From JANMJD01 sp963828405 (lineage in GTDB: Bacteria; Actinomycetota; Acidimicrobiia; Acidimicrobiales; Ilumatobacteraceae), in NCBI GenBank assembly GCA_963828405.1, contig CAWHEG010000016.1, positions 1-15,749 of the forward strand: a stretch of DNA of 15,749 bases. The letters run 5' to 3'. A program made the position numbers and the translations under genes. Below the pieces are notes generated by a model that saw only the letters and a program-made list of their open reading frames with translations, had not been told where the DNA came from and made no database searches. Positions 6,966 to 15,469 of this stretch are shown here, piece after piece. Within the stretch, counting starts at the first letter, position 1. Every line of letters starts with the position of its first letter.

Positions 6966-8467
6966 CTATTCTCCGCCGTACAGGCGATGGAGGTCGACGA
7001 GTTCGACGTCGTCGCGCCGGTTGGCTTCGCGCCGTAGCTCGTTGGTGAACCCGCCCCGGGAGACGATGATCCGTTTGATCGGACCGGCGACGTCGATGTC
7101 GTCTCGTCGGTTTACGGCCAGGGCAGTGCTGGCTCGGTCGAGGTGCTCGAGGAGCGGTTTGCCGACCCGCCTCGCCTGGGCCTTGACTTCGCCCACGGCC
7201 AACAGCCGACGTCCGCCGCGGCTGTGCGTTCGACGACGGCCAGGTCGAGGTTGCGCACTGAGCCGCCGTGGCCATCGTCAACTTCGAGGGCCAGGGCTGT
7301 AGGGCCCACGAGAGAACACAGCCCGCCGAGGGTGGTGGCCGAGGCGTGGAGCATGCACCAGTCGTAGGCCATACGCTCGAGTTCAGGTCCGAGAATGAGC
7401 GAAGCGACCGTCGGCTCGACCGCCGTCCAAATTTTCGACGGCTCGACTCCGACGGTCAGCTGCTGCTCATGCGGTTCGATCACCAAGCGATGAAAGCGAA
7501 CCAACGGCTCACGGAGTTCATAGGTCGATCGGTTGGCGTGGAGCGGATCATCACGTCGCAGTAGCCACCCGGCGTCGATTGTGGTGCGCAGCGTGTGGGA
7601 CAGCGAGCCACGCTTCGCGCCGAGCAACGCATCGATGTCACCCCAGCGTGACTTGCCTGAGGCGACAGCGCCGAGAAGGCCCCAATAGAGCTTCTGATCG
7701 ACAAGCTCCTCGTCCTCGGCCACCACCACTCGGCCCTCGCGAAACAGAGCGGATGACGGATCGAGCAACCTCCGACAGACCCATCGATCGATGTTGCCGT
7801 TCGTCGGCCGGTCGAAGCCGGCGAACGTCGGATAAGCGGGAGTGCCGCCGACATAGGCAAAGTGCTCGAATGCCGCGCCCGGGTTGCCGTCCAGGCCCCA
7901 GAACGCCGCCGCGGTACGGAAGTCGAACGGGTGTAGCACGAGTTCGAGGGTTGCTCGGCCTCTCAGCGGAGCCGTGCCGTCGATCAGCCGGCGCATCTGG
8001 CCGAACGCCGAGCCGCACAGGATCAGCCGCGATCGGTTCGCCCGCATCGAGTGCGAGTGTGCCAGCCGATCTTGCAGGATCGAAGGGAGCTCGCCGACAC
8101 GACCGATAATACGTCCGACCTCGTCGAGCACGACGGGCGTGGGCCGATCGCTCGGCGACAGGAGCGCGGCGATGGCCTCGGTCCATGTCGAGAAGCGAAT
8201 GGGTCCCGGGCCGGCCACCCAGTCGGAATACGCCACCGACAGGGCTTCCAGGTTTGCGGCCGCTTCGGTTTCCTGTGCCTGCCAGTAGAAGCCGCCGTAC
8301 TCGGCACACAGGCGCTTCAGCAACATCGTCTTGCCCTGGCGTCGCCGCCCGTACACCAAGCCGAGCAACGCCTGATCGACAGGGCTGTCCACGAACTCCC
8401 GCAGCCGGGCCCATTCGTGGGTGCGGGCAAACACCTCGGATGGTGCCGGCGGTTGTCGAGGGCTCAT
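6966..8467 (-). CDS. ATP-binding protein of the DUF234 / archaeal-type ATPase (STAND-like) family, frameshifted near the C-terminus
   Basis: Start ATG 8467 gives MSPRQPPAPSEVFARTHEW. The AAA-like module follows: Walker A GRRRQGKT (40-47), Walker B VVLDEVG (112-118), a sensor-like RLILCGSAFGQM (147-158), the HPFDFRTA segment (179-186), then a winged-helix region (about 255-325). The C-terminal DUF234 part has a PD-(D/E)xK-like arrangement, with the Asp in NLDLAVV (406-412) and ExK in VGEVKAQ. That last piece is in another frame: one base is missing between about 7202 and 7210 (GGCCTG to GGCTG). The uncorrected frame runs to a stop at 7112, while the family-like end, DLHRLYGGE, stops at 6966. 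The corrected length is about 500 residues. The cellular role of this family is unknown; it is patchily distributed and often found as a single gene. Here it follows a truncated acyl-CoA dehydrogenase without a stop between them, and its start overlaps a 33-bp palindrome. Confidence 0.82.
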
Positions 8468-8499
8468 AGCGATTGGAGTATTGCATAATCCAATCGCTA
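8467..8499. promoter_or_regulatory. 33-bp near-perfect palindrome overlapping the ATPase start codon
   Basis: The arms TAGCGATTGGA (8467-8477) and TCCAATCGCTA (8489-8499) pair perfectly. One mismatch follows, then TAT (8479-8481) against ATA (8485-8487), leaving a 3-base centre: 14 of 15 positions pair. The inner part is A/T-rich in a G/C-rich region and could hold the -10 element. The left arm contributes the first base of the ATPase ATG. An autoregulatory operator, a start-occluding RNA hairpin, or the border of a mobile cassette are all possible. The repeat is seen directly; its role is inferred. Confidence 0.7.
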
Positions 8500-8518
8500 A
8501 AAGCTCAGCCGATGGCGT

Positions 8519-9268
8519 GGCTGTCGCGGCGACGTCGAGCCGGCTGTTGTCGAGCACCTTCATCGCCGTTCGGAAGCCGGTTCCCTCGTCGCCGAGGCGG
8601 TGTGATTCGGGCACGGCGACCCCGTCGAAGGAGACCTCGAAGGCGTGGGCGCCGCGGATACCCATCAACCGCTCGGGCCGCGACACGCTGAGCCCGGGCG
8701 ACTTCCTTTCGACGACGAAGGCGCTGACCCCGCGGGCGCCGGCGCCGGGATCGGTCTTGGCGAACACGACGATGAACGCGGCCTCATCGGCATTGGAGAT
8801 GAAGTGCTTGACCCCATCGATTCGGTAGGTCGCTCCGTCGCGGGTCGCCAGCGTCCGCAGGTCGGCGGGATGGGAACCTCCCCGCGGTTCGGTGAGGGCG
8901 AAGGCCCCGAGCGATTCGCCGGTGGCGGCCCGGGGGGAGCCAGCGTCGGTGTTGGGTCTCGTCGCCTCCGAGGAGGATCGTGTCGGTGCCGAGATAGTGG
9001 GCACCGATCAGCGATGAGGTCGCCGCGCACGCCCTGGAGATCTCGATCAGCGACAGCAGCATCGCCGCATACGACACCCCCGGACTTCCGAGGCGACCGG
9101 CAGATTCATTCCCATCACGCCGAGTTCGCCGAGGGCCGGCACGTGGCGGGTGCACGACGACTCGGTCTCATCGAGCTCTGCCGCCACGGGTGCCAGCTGG
9201 TCGGCGGCGAAACGGGCCATCACCTCGGCGATCGCCCAGTCGTCCTCTGTCGTGCCCAATCGAAGCAT
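8519..9268 (-). pseudogene. Acyl-CoA dehydrogenase, two frameshifts and C-terminal truncation
   Basis: Start ATG 9268 (MLRLGTTEDDWAIAEVMARF) has GAAGGGA upstream. The N-terminal helical domain runs to GVMGMNLPVASE; one missing G near 9085 moves reading to GPGVSYAAMLLSLIEISRA and LGTDTILLGGDETQ. One extra C in the C6 run (8932-8937 on the plus strand) moves it to RAATGESLGAFALTEPRGGS, the FAD/substrate-binding beta domain, on through GVKHFISNADEAAF and EGTGFRTAMKVLDNSRLDVAA. Homology ends near 8519. The last third, containing the catalytic base and much of the FAD-tetramer interface, is absent, and the ATPase gene occupies its place. It was an FAD enzyme introducing an alpha,beta double bond into an acyl-CoA; this copy cannot work. 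It follows the CoA-transferase by 16 bases, so the two formed an operon. Confidence 0.82.
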
Positions 9269-9284
9269 CGGTTCGTTCCCTTCG

Positions 9285-10414
9285 TCAGCTGGGCCCGGGT
9301 GCCGACGGCGTACCGAAAGCACCGAGGGCGTGGAGTTCGGCGAGACGGGACGTGGTGGCCCCGAGCAGCCGACCGAGGATCTCGTCGGTGTGCTCGCCGA
9401 GGCCGGGCGCGGGGCCGACCACGTTGGGCGCCGAGCCCGTTAATCGAACCGGCTGCGAGGGGAGGCGGAGTCCGGGCAACCGATCATCGTCGACCTCCCG
9501 GAGCAGTCCGCGAGCAACGGCCTGATCGGAGGCAAGGGCCTGTTCGGTGTTCCAGATCGGCGCCGCCGGGACGCCTGCAGCCTCGAGGTGGGCGACGGCT
9601 TCATGGGCGGTCGAGTTCGCCGCCCAGGCCTCGATCGCCGCCCGCAGTTCGGCCTCGTGGACACTTCGACCGGCGTCATCGGCGAAGCGCGGATCGCTGA
9701 CCAGCTCGGGACGCGCGGTTGCCCACCCGGCGTGCCGGCGTGCCGGCGTGCCGGTGAACAGGTACCGGGCGATCGAGGTGACCAGGAAGGTGAGGGTGGT
9801 GTCGAACATGGCGACGTCGACGTGCTGGCCGCGCCCGGTGCGCTGCACTTGGTGGAGTGCGGCAAGTGCGGCCCACGAGGCGAAGACCCCGGCGACGACG
9901 TCCGACACCGCCTCGCCGACGAGCATCAGAGGGCCGTCGGGGCTGCCGGTGGCTTCCATCAGCCCCACTCATCGCCTGGATGATGATGTCGTAGGCCGGC
10001 CGATCGGCGAGGGGGCCGGTTTGGGCCGAAGCCCGAGACACTGACGACCACGATCCGCGGATTGACGGCGAGAAAGTCGTCGGCACCGATGCCGAGACGG
10101 TCAGCGACGCCGGGCCGGAAGTGCTCGACGATGACGTCGCAGTGAGCGGCCAGTTCGTGGACGACGCGCCGCGCCGCCTCTGTCTTGAGGTCGAGAACGA
10201 TGCTGCGCTTGTTGCGGTTCATCACCGTGAACAGGGCGCTGTGGCCGTCGCGCATCGGGCCGATCGCCCGATAGTCGTCGCCGCCGGGTGGCTCGACCTT
10301 GATCACCTCGGCGCCAAGGTCGGCGAGCAGCGCGGTCGACAGCGGCCCGCCGAGAACCCGGGTGAAATCGAGCACCCGCAGCCCATCCAACGGCTGCGGC
10401 GACTCGGGCCGCAT
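9285..10414 (-). pseudogene. CaiB/BaiF (class III) CoA-transferase, two frameshifts and an internal deletion
   Basis: Start ATG 10414 (MRPESPQPLDGLRVLDFTRV) has AGGAAG at normal spacing. N-terminal family signatures follow: VLGGPLSTALLADLGAEVIKVEPPGGDDYR, given here only as VLGGPLSTALLADLGAE and IKVEPPGGDD, then NRNKRSIVLDLK and VSGFGP. One extra A (CCCAAACC, near 10020) moves reading to TGPLADRPAYDIIIQAMSG. One extra G (GGGG, near 9967) moves it to LMEATGSPDG. The catalytic Asp is in GEAVSDVVAG, followed by QVQRTGRGQHVDVAMFDTTL. After YLFTGTPARR the usual HPxxxPYxxFxxxDG and GNDxxF segment of some 40 residues is missing; GWATARPELVSDPRF follows directly. The reconstructed length is about 375, somewhat short for the family. 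The enzyme moves CoA between carboxylic acids. It was co-transcribed with the dehydrogenase. Confidence 0.85.
9729..9752. repeat. 8-bp tandem repeat, three copies, at the CoA-transferase deletion point
   Basis: Three head-to-tail copies of GGCGTGCC occupy 9729-9752 and are followed by a partial fourth. In the minus-strand protein they encode TPARRHAG, exactly where the HPxxxPY...GND block of CaiB-type enzymes should begin. Slippage or recombination at such a repeat could have removed that block. Confidence 0.7.
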
Positions 10415-10613
10415 CGACTTCCTCATCGACGGGGCGCCGACCGCGACCGCGGCGACGAACGGTGTCTCCCAGAGGGACGAGCTGACGGTCACCGTCGGCG
10501 GCTGACCGGCGTCCACGCTCGAATCGACGGCTGCGGTCGTCGACGCTGACGGGACGCGCCGACAACGACCCCGGTCGCACTGGGCGGGTCACAGGAGGCA
10601 TACTCGCAACGCC

Positions 10614-12050
10614 ATGACCGAACTCCGGACCACGCCGACCTGGGACGAGCTGCTCGACGAGCGTGGCAACCCACGCCCGGCCGCCGCCGCGCTGATCGAC
10701 CACCTCGGTCGACTCGGTCTCGCCGAGCTGCAGGAGCGTCAGGATCTCGCCGACCTCGACATCCTCGCCCAGGGGATCACGTTCACCGTCTACTCCGATG
10801 GGCGCGGCACCGATCGGGCCTGGCCGATGGACATCGTGCCCCGGGTGATCGAGGCGGGCGAATGGCGCCGGATCGAGGCCGGGCTCATCCAGCGGCTCGG
10901 GGCGATCAACCGGCTGATCGACGATCTGTACCACGACCAGCTCATCGTCCGCGACGGGGTGCTGCCGGCGGAGCTGCTCGCCGGGTCGGTCAACTTCCGG
11001 CCCGAGTGCGTCGGGGTGGCGCCGAAGTTCGGCGTGTGGGCCCACATCTGCGGCAGCGACCTGGTGCGCGACCGCGATGGCGTCACCTACGTCCTGGAGG
11101 ACAACCTGCGGGTCCCCTCGGGGGTGAGCTACCTGCTGCAGAACCGCAACGTGTCCAAGCGGGCCTTCGCCGACCTCTTCCAGAGCCAGAGCATCCTGCC
11201 CGTCGACGACTACCCCGACCGGCTCCGACGCCTGCTCCTCTCGCTGGCCCCCGACACGAGCGGGAGCCACCCGAACGCCGTCGTGCTCACCCCGGGGATC
11301 TTCAACTCGGCGTACTTCGAGCACAGCTACCTGGCCCGCCGGATGGGCGTCACGCTGGTCGAGGGCGCCGATCTCTACGTCGACGCCGACGCCGTCGTCT
11401 GGATGCGCACGATCGACGGCCCCCGGCGGGTCGATGTGATCTACCGCCGGGTCGACGACCTGTTCCTCGACCCCGAGGCGTTCCGCCCCGACTCGACGCT
11501 GGGGGTGCGCGGTCTGATGCGCGCCTGGCGGGCCGGCACGGTGGCGATCGCCAACGCCCCCGGGGCGGGGGTGGCCGACGACAAGGTGATCTACGCCTGG
11601 GTACCCGACGCCATCCGCTACTACCTCGGCGAGGAACCGCTGCTCCCCAACGTGCCCACCTACCGCTGCGTCTATGCCGACGAACTGGCCCACGTCGTCG
11701 AGAACGCCAGCGAGCTCGTGCTCAAACCGGCCAACGAGAGCGGGGGCTACGGGCTGACGATCGGCGATCGGGCGACGGCCGAGGAGCTCGAGCGGGCGGT
11801 CGAGGCCGTTCGGCGCGATCCGCGCAACTGGGTCGCCCAACCGATCCTCGACCTGTCGACGGCGCCCACGCTGTGCGACGGTGAGCTGGTGCCCCGGCAT
11901 CTCGATCTGCGGCCGTTCATCCTGTCCGGCGCCGACACCTACGTGACGACCGGCGGCCTGACCAGGGTGGCCCTCGTCGAGGGCTCGCTGGTGGTGAACT
12001 CCTCCCAGGGCGGCGGTTCGAAGGACACCTGGGTCGTGGAGGTCGACTGA
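10614..12050 (+). CDS. Circularly permuted type 2 ATP-grasp protein (DUF404/DUF407), apparently active form
   Basis: A 478-residue ATP-grasp ligase of the circularly permuted group (Rv2411c-like), which by family would activate a carboxylate with ATP and join it to an amine. Likely ligand residues are present: EDN (162-164) with R166 and PSG (168-170), LKPANESGGYG (370-380) with K371 and a Gly-rich loop, RHLDLRPF (428-435), and NSSQGGGSKDTW (462-473). The N-terminal part shows YSDGRGTDRAWPMDIVPRVI. AGGAGG (10593-10598) is 15 bases before the ATG, too far for an ideal Shine-Dalgarno; CATACT (10599-10604) is placed for a leaderless transcript instead. The 199 bases back to the CoA-transferase start hold the divergent control region and no other gene I can support. 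It is the first gene of a tight operon with the alpha-E, fused and transglutaminase genes. The true substrate is unknown. No lesion is seen. Confidence 0.92.
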   Translation: MTELRTTPTWDELLDERGNPRPAAAALIDHLGRLGLAELQERQDLADLDILAQGITFTVYSDGRGTDRAWPMDIVPRVIEAGEWRRIEAGLIQRLGAINRLIDDLYHDQLIVRDGVLPAELLAGSVNFRPECVGVAPKFGVWAHICGSDLVRDRDGVTYVLEDNLRVPSGVSYLLQNRNVSKRAFADLFQSQSILPVDDYPDRLRRLLLSLAPDTSGSHPNAVVLTPGIFNSAYFEHSYLARRMGVTLVEGADLYVDADAVVWMRTIDGPRRVDVIYRRVDDLFLDPEAFRPDSTLGVRGLMRAWRAGTVAIANAPGAGVADDKVIYAWVPDAIRYYLGEEPLLPNVPTYRCVYADELAHVVENASELVLKPANESGGYGLTIGDRATAEELERAVEAVRRDPRNWVAQPILDLSTAPTLCDGELVPRHLDLRPFILSGADTYVTTGGLTRVALVEGSLVVNSSQGGGSKDTWVVEVD

Positions 12051-12051
12051 G

Positions 12052-13002
12052 GTGCTGCTGTCGCGGGTGGCCGAGAACCTCTACTGGGCGGCGAGGTACC
12101 TGGAGCGGGCCGAGGACACGGCCCGCATCGTGCGCGAGCACACCAACCTGATCATCGACATGCCGACCTCGGTGATGTCCTCGTGGGAGCCGCTGTTGGC
12201 GATCACCGGGATGCGGGCCGGGTACGACGTCGCCCATCCGACGGTCAACGAGCACGACGTCGTCGACTACCTCGTCGCCGACCGGGCGAACCCGGGCAGC
12301 ATCCGCTCCTCGGTCGACCAGGCCCGCGAGAACCTGCGGACGTGCCGCGAGGTCCTCCCCGGGCCGGCCTGGGTGGTCGTCAACGGGCTGCACCTCTACG
12401 TCGGCGCCCACGACGACGAGGGCGTGGCCCGGCGCAGCCGGAGCCGGTTCCTCGACCGGGTCGTCGGCGACCACCAGCGGCTGATCGGGGTGCTCACCAC
12501 GACGATGAGCCGCGACGCCGCCTACACGATGCTCCGCCTCGGACGGCACATCGAGCGGGCCGACATGGCGACACGCGTGCTCGACGTCTGGGCGACCAGC
12601 CTGATGGGCGACCGGTCCGGCGAGCTGGCCCGCTACGAGCACCTGCAATGGGCGAGCCTGCTCCAGTCGCTGTCGGCGCTGCAGATGTACCAGAGCGGTG
12701 CCCCGATGGTCGACGGGCACGTCGGACCGATCCGCTTCGTGCTCGGCGAGGCCGGCTTCCCCCGCTCGCTGCGCTACTGCCTCGAGTCGGCGGCGGCGAG
12801 CGCGGGCCGGCTCCCCCGTCCGGGTCACGTGCGCGACGCGGTGGTCGACGCCCTCGGCGTGCTCGATGCCATCGATGTGGAGAGCCTCGACGCGGCTGGG
12901 GTCCATGACGCCGCCGACCGCCTGCAGGTCGCCATCGCCGGGATCCACGAACAGATCGCCCATTCGTACTTCCGGTGGGCGGACGCGCCAAGCTCTCCGT
13001 GA
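12052..13002 (+). CDS. Alpha-E domain protein (DUF403)
   Basis: A 316-residue all-helical protein (Rv2410c-like), named for conserved helices with the signature seen here at residues 1-26: LLSRVAENLYWAARYLERAE then DTARI. Further signatures are RENLRTCREVLP (about 98-109), MSRDAAYTMLRLGRHIERADM (about 153-173) and a C-terminal helical pair. No catalytic function is established for the domain. It almost always occurs beside, or fused to, circularly permuted ATP-grasp proteins and is thought to be their partner. Start GTG 12052 is one base after the previous stop. The gene ends in TGATG, sharing the A with the next start, which implies translational coupling and a stoichiometric product. No lesion is seen. 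Confidence 0.92.
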   Translation: MLLSRVAENLYWAARYLERAEDTARIVREHTNLIIDMPTSVMSSWEPLLAITGMRAGYDVAHPTVNEHDVVDYLVADRANPGSIRSSVDQARENLRTCREVLPGPAWVVVNGLHLYVGAHDDEGVARRSRSRFLDRVVGDHQRLIGVLTTTMSRDAAYTMLRLGRHIERADMATRVLDVWATSLMGDRSGELARYEHLQWASLLQSLSALQMYQSGAPMVDGHVGPIRFVLGEAGFPRSLRYCLESAAASAGRLPRPGHVRDAVVDALGVLDAIDVESLDAAGVHDAADRLQVAIAGIHEQIAHSYFRWADAPSSP

Positions 13003-15467
13003 TGGCGACGCCGGCCCCCCGCGGGTACCGACCCGACGCACGACGGTTCGACGAGCTGCTCGACGAGCGCGGCCAGGTCCGCGCCCACTGGCGGGCGGTG
13101 ATCGACGCCTGGGACCGATTGGGCGCCGACGAGCTCGCCCGCCGGGCCTCGACCGCCGAGCGCCGTTTGCGGGCCGAGAGCGCCGGGCACGTCCTCGACG
13201 ACGACGCGGCCACCGGGCTGACGATCGACGCCGTCCCCTACGTGTTGCCGGTCGACGACTGGGCCGAGCTCGAGCGGGGTCTCGTGCAGCGGGCCGAGCT
13301 GCTCGAGCTGGTGCTCGGCGATCTGTACGGCGAGCGGCGGCTGTTCAGCGAGGGACTCATCCCGCCGGGCGCCGCCCTCGCCGCCCGCGCCTACCAACTG
13401 GCCGCCGTCGGGGTGGAGACCGCCGGGGCGCGCCTCGTCTCGTACGCCGCCGACGTCGTGCGCGACGCCTCGGGTCGCCTGCTGGTGGTGCGCGACCACA
13501 CCGACGCCCCGGCCGGCGCCGGCCAGGCGCTCTGGCACCGGTCGGTGCTCGCCGCGATGCTGCCCGACGCCCAGGCCAGGCTCCGCGTCCGCCCGCTCGA
13601 GGTGTGGCTCTCCCACCTGCGCGCCGCACTCGCCGAGTCGGCGGTGCCAGGGGTCGCCAGCCCGCGCACGGTGGTCCTCGGGCCCCCGCCCGAACACCAC
13701 GACTTCGTCGAGGCCTCGTACCTCGCCTCGAACCTCGGCTACCACCTGGCCGGCAGCGGTGACCTGACGATGCGGGCCGGCCGCATCTGGTTGCGTGCCC
13801 TCGAGGGTCTCGAAGCCGTCGATGTCGTGCTCCGGCGCGTCGCCGACCACGCCTCCGATCCGCTCGAACTGGTGCCGCCGTCGCCGGCCGGGATCGCCGG
13901 CCTGCTCCAGGCCGTGCGCGAGCGGACCGTCTCGGTGGCCAACTCGCTCGGCTCGGGGGTGGCCGACCGGTTGTGGCTCCAACCCTTCCTCGGTCCGGTC
14001 TGCGAGCGGCTGCTCGGCGAGCCATTGCGCCTCGGCCAGATCGAGACGTTGTGGTTGGGCGATCCCGACCAGCGCCGGACCGTGCTCGAGGACTTCGACC
14101 GGTTCGTGCTCCACGACATCGACCCGGTGACCCCGGCCCCGTCGGTGTTCGCCGACGAGTTGTCGTCGTCCGCCGCCGAGGGGTGGCGCCGGAGCATCGA
14201 CGCCACACCGCACCGGTTCATCGCCCAGCGCAAGGTGCTCTTCGCCACCGTCCCCACGGTGCGGATCGTCGACGGCCGCCCCGAACTGGTGGTCGGGATG
14301 GCGACGGTGCGGGCCCAGGCCGTCCGCTCGGGCGTCTCGTTCGTGCTCCTCCCCGGGGGCTACGGCAGGGTGTTGACCCCGGACCGCCCGGTGATCGACC
14401 AGTCCTCGCCCGCCGGGAAGGACGTCTGGGTCGTCGGTTCGGACGACGCCCCCCGTCGGCGCCCGCCGTCGGCGCCCGTGCTCCCGGAGATCGACCTGCG
14501 CTCCTCGCTGCCGACGCACTCGGCCGAGTCGTTGTTCTGGCTGGGCCGCAACAGCGAGCGGGCCGAGTTCGTCGCCCGACTGGCCCGACTGGTCATCGGA
14601 CGGGCCGAACGTGACGCCTCGCTGTGCGAGACCTCCTGGCTGACGGCCGTGCTCTTCGGCCTCGAGGTGGTCTCGACCGGTGCCCCCGTCGGCCTCCAGC
14701 CGGCCCGTCCGCCGTTCCCCCAGATCAGCGAGCGGCTGGCGACGGCCCTGGCCAACGCCCTCGGCAACCGCATCGGGGCATTGGGCGACAGCCTGGCCCA
14801 CATCCACGCCGGCGCCGGCACCGTGCGCGAGTTCCTCTCCACGGCGTCGTGGCGGGTGGTCAACTCCCTGGCCGTCGAGCGGATGGAACTGGCCGCCGGT
14901 GTCGACAAGGGCGACACCTTCGTGATCGGTGAGGCGCTGGATCGCATCGTCGTCGCCCTGGCGGCCTTCTCGGGCCTGGCGATGGAGAGCGTCGTGCGCG
15001 GGCCGGGTTGGCGGTTCCTCGATCTCGGCCGGAGGATCGACCGGGCGTTGCTCACCGTGCGCCTGTTGGACGCCGAGCTGCAGGTGGATGCCGATCCCGA
15101 GGTGCGCCAGGCGCTCTACGCCCACGTGCTCGCCGCCTGCGAGAGCCTGGTCGCCTACCGCCGGCGCCACCGCAGCGACCTGCGCCTCGACTCGATGCGC
15201 GACCTGCTGCTCGACGACGAGACCAACCCCCGGTCGCTGGCCTTCCAACTGCAACGCATCCGGGAGCACATCTTCGGCCTGCCCGCCCGCTCGGGGTTCG
15301 TCGAGCAGTTGGCGATGGTCGACGAACTCGACGCCCTGCGTCGTCGTCCCGACGAGGTGATTGAGGTGCTCGGCCCGCTCGGGGCCGGTCTCGAGCGGCT
15401 CTCCAGCGATCTCGCGGCGATGTGGTTCACCCATCCGCCGCCGCTCCAGCTCCGCCCCCAGGGTTGA
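13002..15467 (+). CDS. Fused circularly permuted ATP-grasp / alpha-E protein with altered ATP-grasp motifs
   Basis: An 821-residue fusion. Residues 1 to about 480 align with the separate ATP-grasp protein upstream (both carry FDELLDERG- or WDELLDERG-type N-termini and a DVWVV or DTWVV end). About 500-821 is an alpha-E domain starting SAESLFWLGRNSERAEFVARL. At positions where the upstream paralogue has EDNLRVPSG, this one reads RDHTDAPAG (164-172). LKPANESGGYG is replaced by LHDIDPVTPAP (370-380), so Lys becomes His and the Gly loop is lost. DLRPF becomes TVRAQ, and NSSQGGGSKDTW becomes DQSSPAGKDVW. It is therefore probably a non-catalytic or changed-specificity partner. Length fits fused family members such as the Rv2567 type. 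ATG 13002 overlaps the previous stop (TGATG); an upstream GTG at 12975 is also open, but overlaps more. The gene is intact. Confidence 0.9.
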   Translation: MATPAPRGYRPDARRFDELLDERGQVRAHWRAVIDAWDRLGADELARRASTAERRLRAESAGHVLDDDAATGLTIDAVPYVLPVDDWAELERGLVQRAELLELVLGDLYGERRLFSEGLIPPGAALAARAYQLAAVGVETAGARLVSYAADVVRDASGRLLVVRDHTDAPAGAGQALWHRSVLAAMLPDAQARLRVRPLEVWLSHLRAALAESAVPGVASPRTVVLGPPPEHHDFVEASYLASNLGYHLAGSGDLTMRAGRIWLRALEGLEAVDVVLRRVADHASDPLELVPPSPAGIAGLLQAVRERTVSVANSLGSGVADRLWLQPFLGPVCERLLGEPLRLGQIETLWLGDPDQRRTVLEDFDRFVLHDIDPVTPAPSVFADELSSSAAEGWRRSIDATPHRFIAQRKVLFATVPTVRIVDGRPELVVGMATVRAQAVRSGVSFVLLPGGYGRVLTPDRPVIDQSSPAGKDVWVVGSDDAPRRRPPSAPVLPEIDLRSSLPTHSAESLFWLGRNSERAEFVARLARLVIGRAERDASLCETSWLTAVLFGLEVVSTGAPVGLQPARPPFPQISERLATALANALGNRIGALGDSLAHIHAGAGTVREFLSTASWRVVNSLAVERMELAAGVDKGDTFVIGEALDRIVVALAAFSGLAMESVVRGPGWRFLDLGRRIDRALLTVRLLDAELQVDADPEVRQALYAHVLAACESLVAYRRRHRSDLRLDSMRDLLLDDETNPRSLAFQLQRIREHIFGLPARSGFVEQLAMVDELDALRRRPDEVIEVLGPLGAGLERLSSDLAAMWFTHPPPLQLRPQG

Positions 15468-15469
15468 CG

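Noticed and set aside
7112..9004. A 630-residue acyl-CoA dehydrogenase-ATPase fusion protein
   Set aside because: The shared frame is coincidental: the ATPase has its own ATG on a palindrome, the dehydrogenase part lacks its N-terminus (two frameshifts upstream) and its catalytic third.
10101..11900. 599-residue minus-strand open frame across the ATP-grasp gene and the CoA-transferase start
   Set aside because: It is antisense to the ATP-grasp gene and out of frame with the CoA-transferase; no motifs.
12825..15434. 869-residue minus-strand open frame
   Set aside because: It is the antisense shadow of the alpha-E and fused ATP-grasp genes; composition is repetitive (Gly, His, Val, Glu) and no domain is recognisable.
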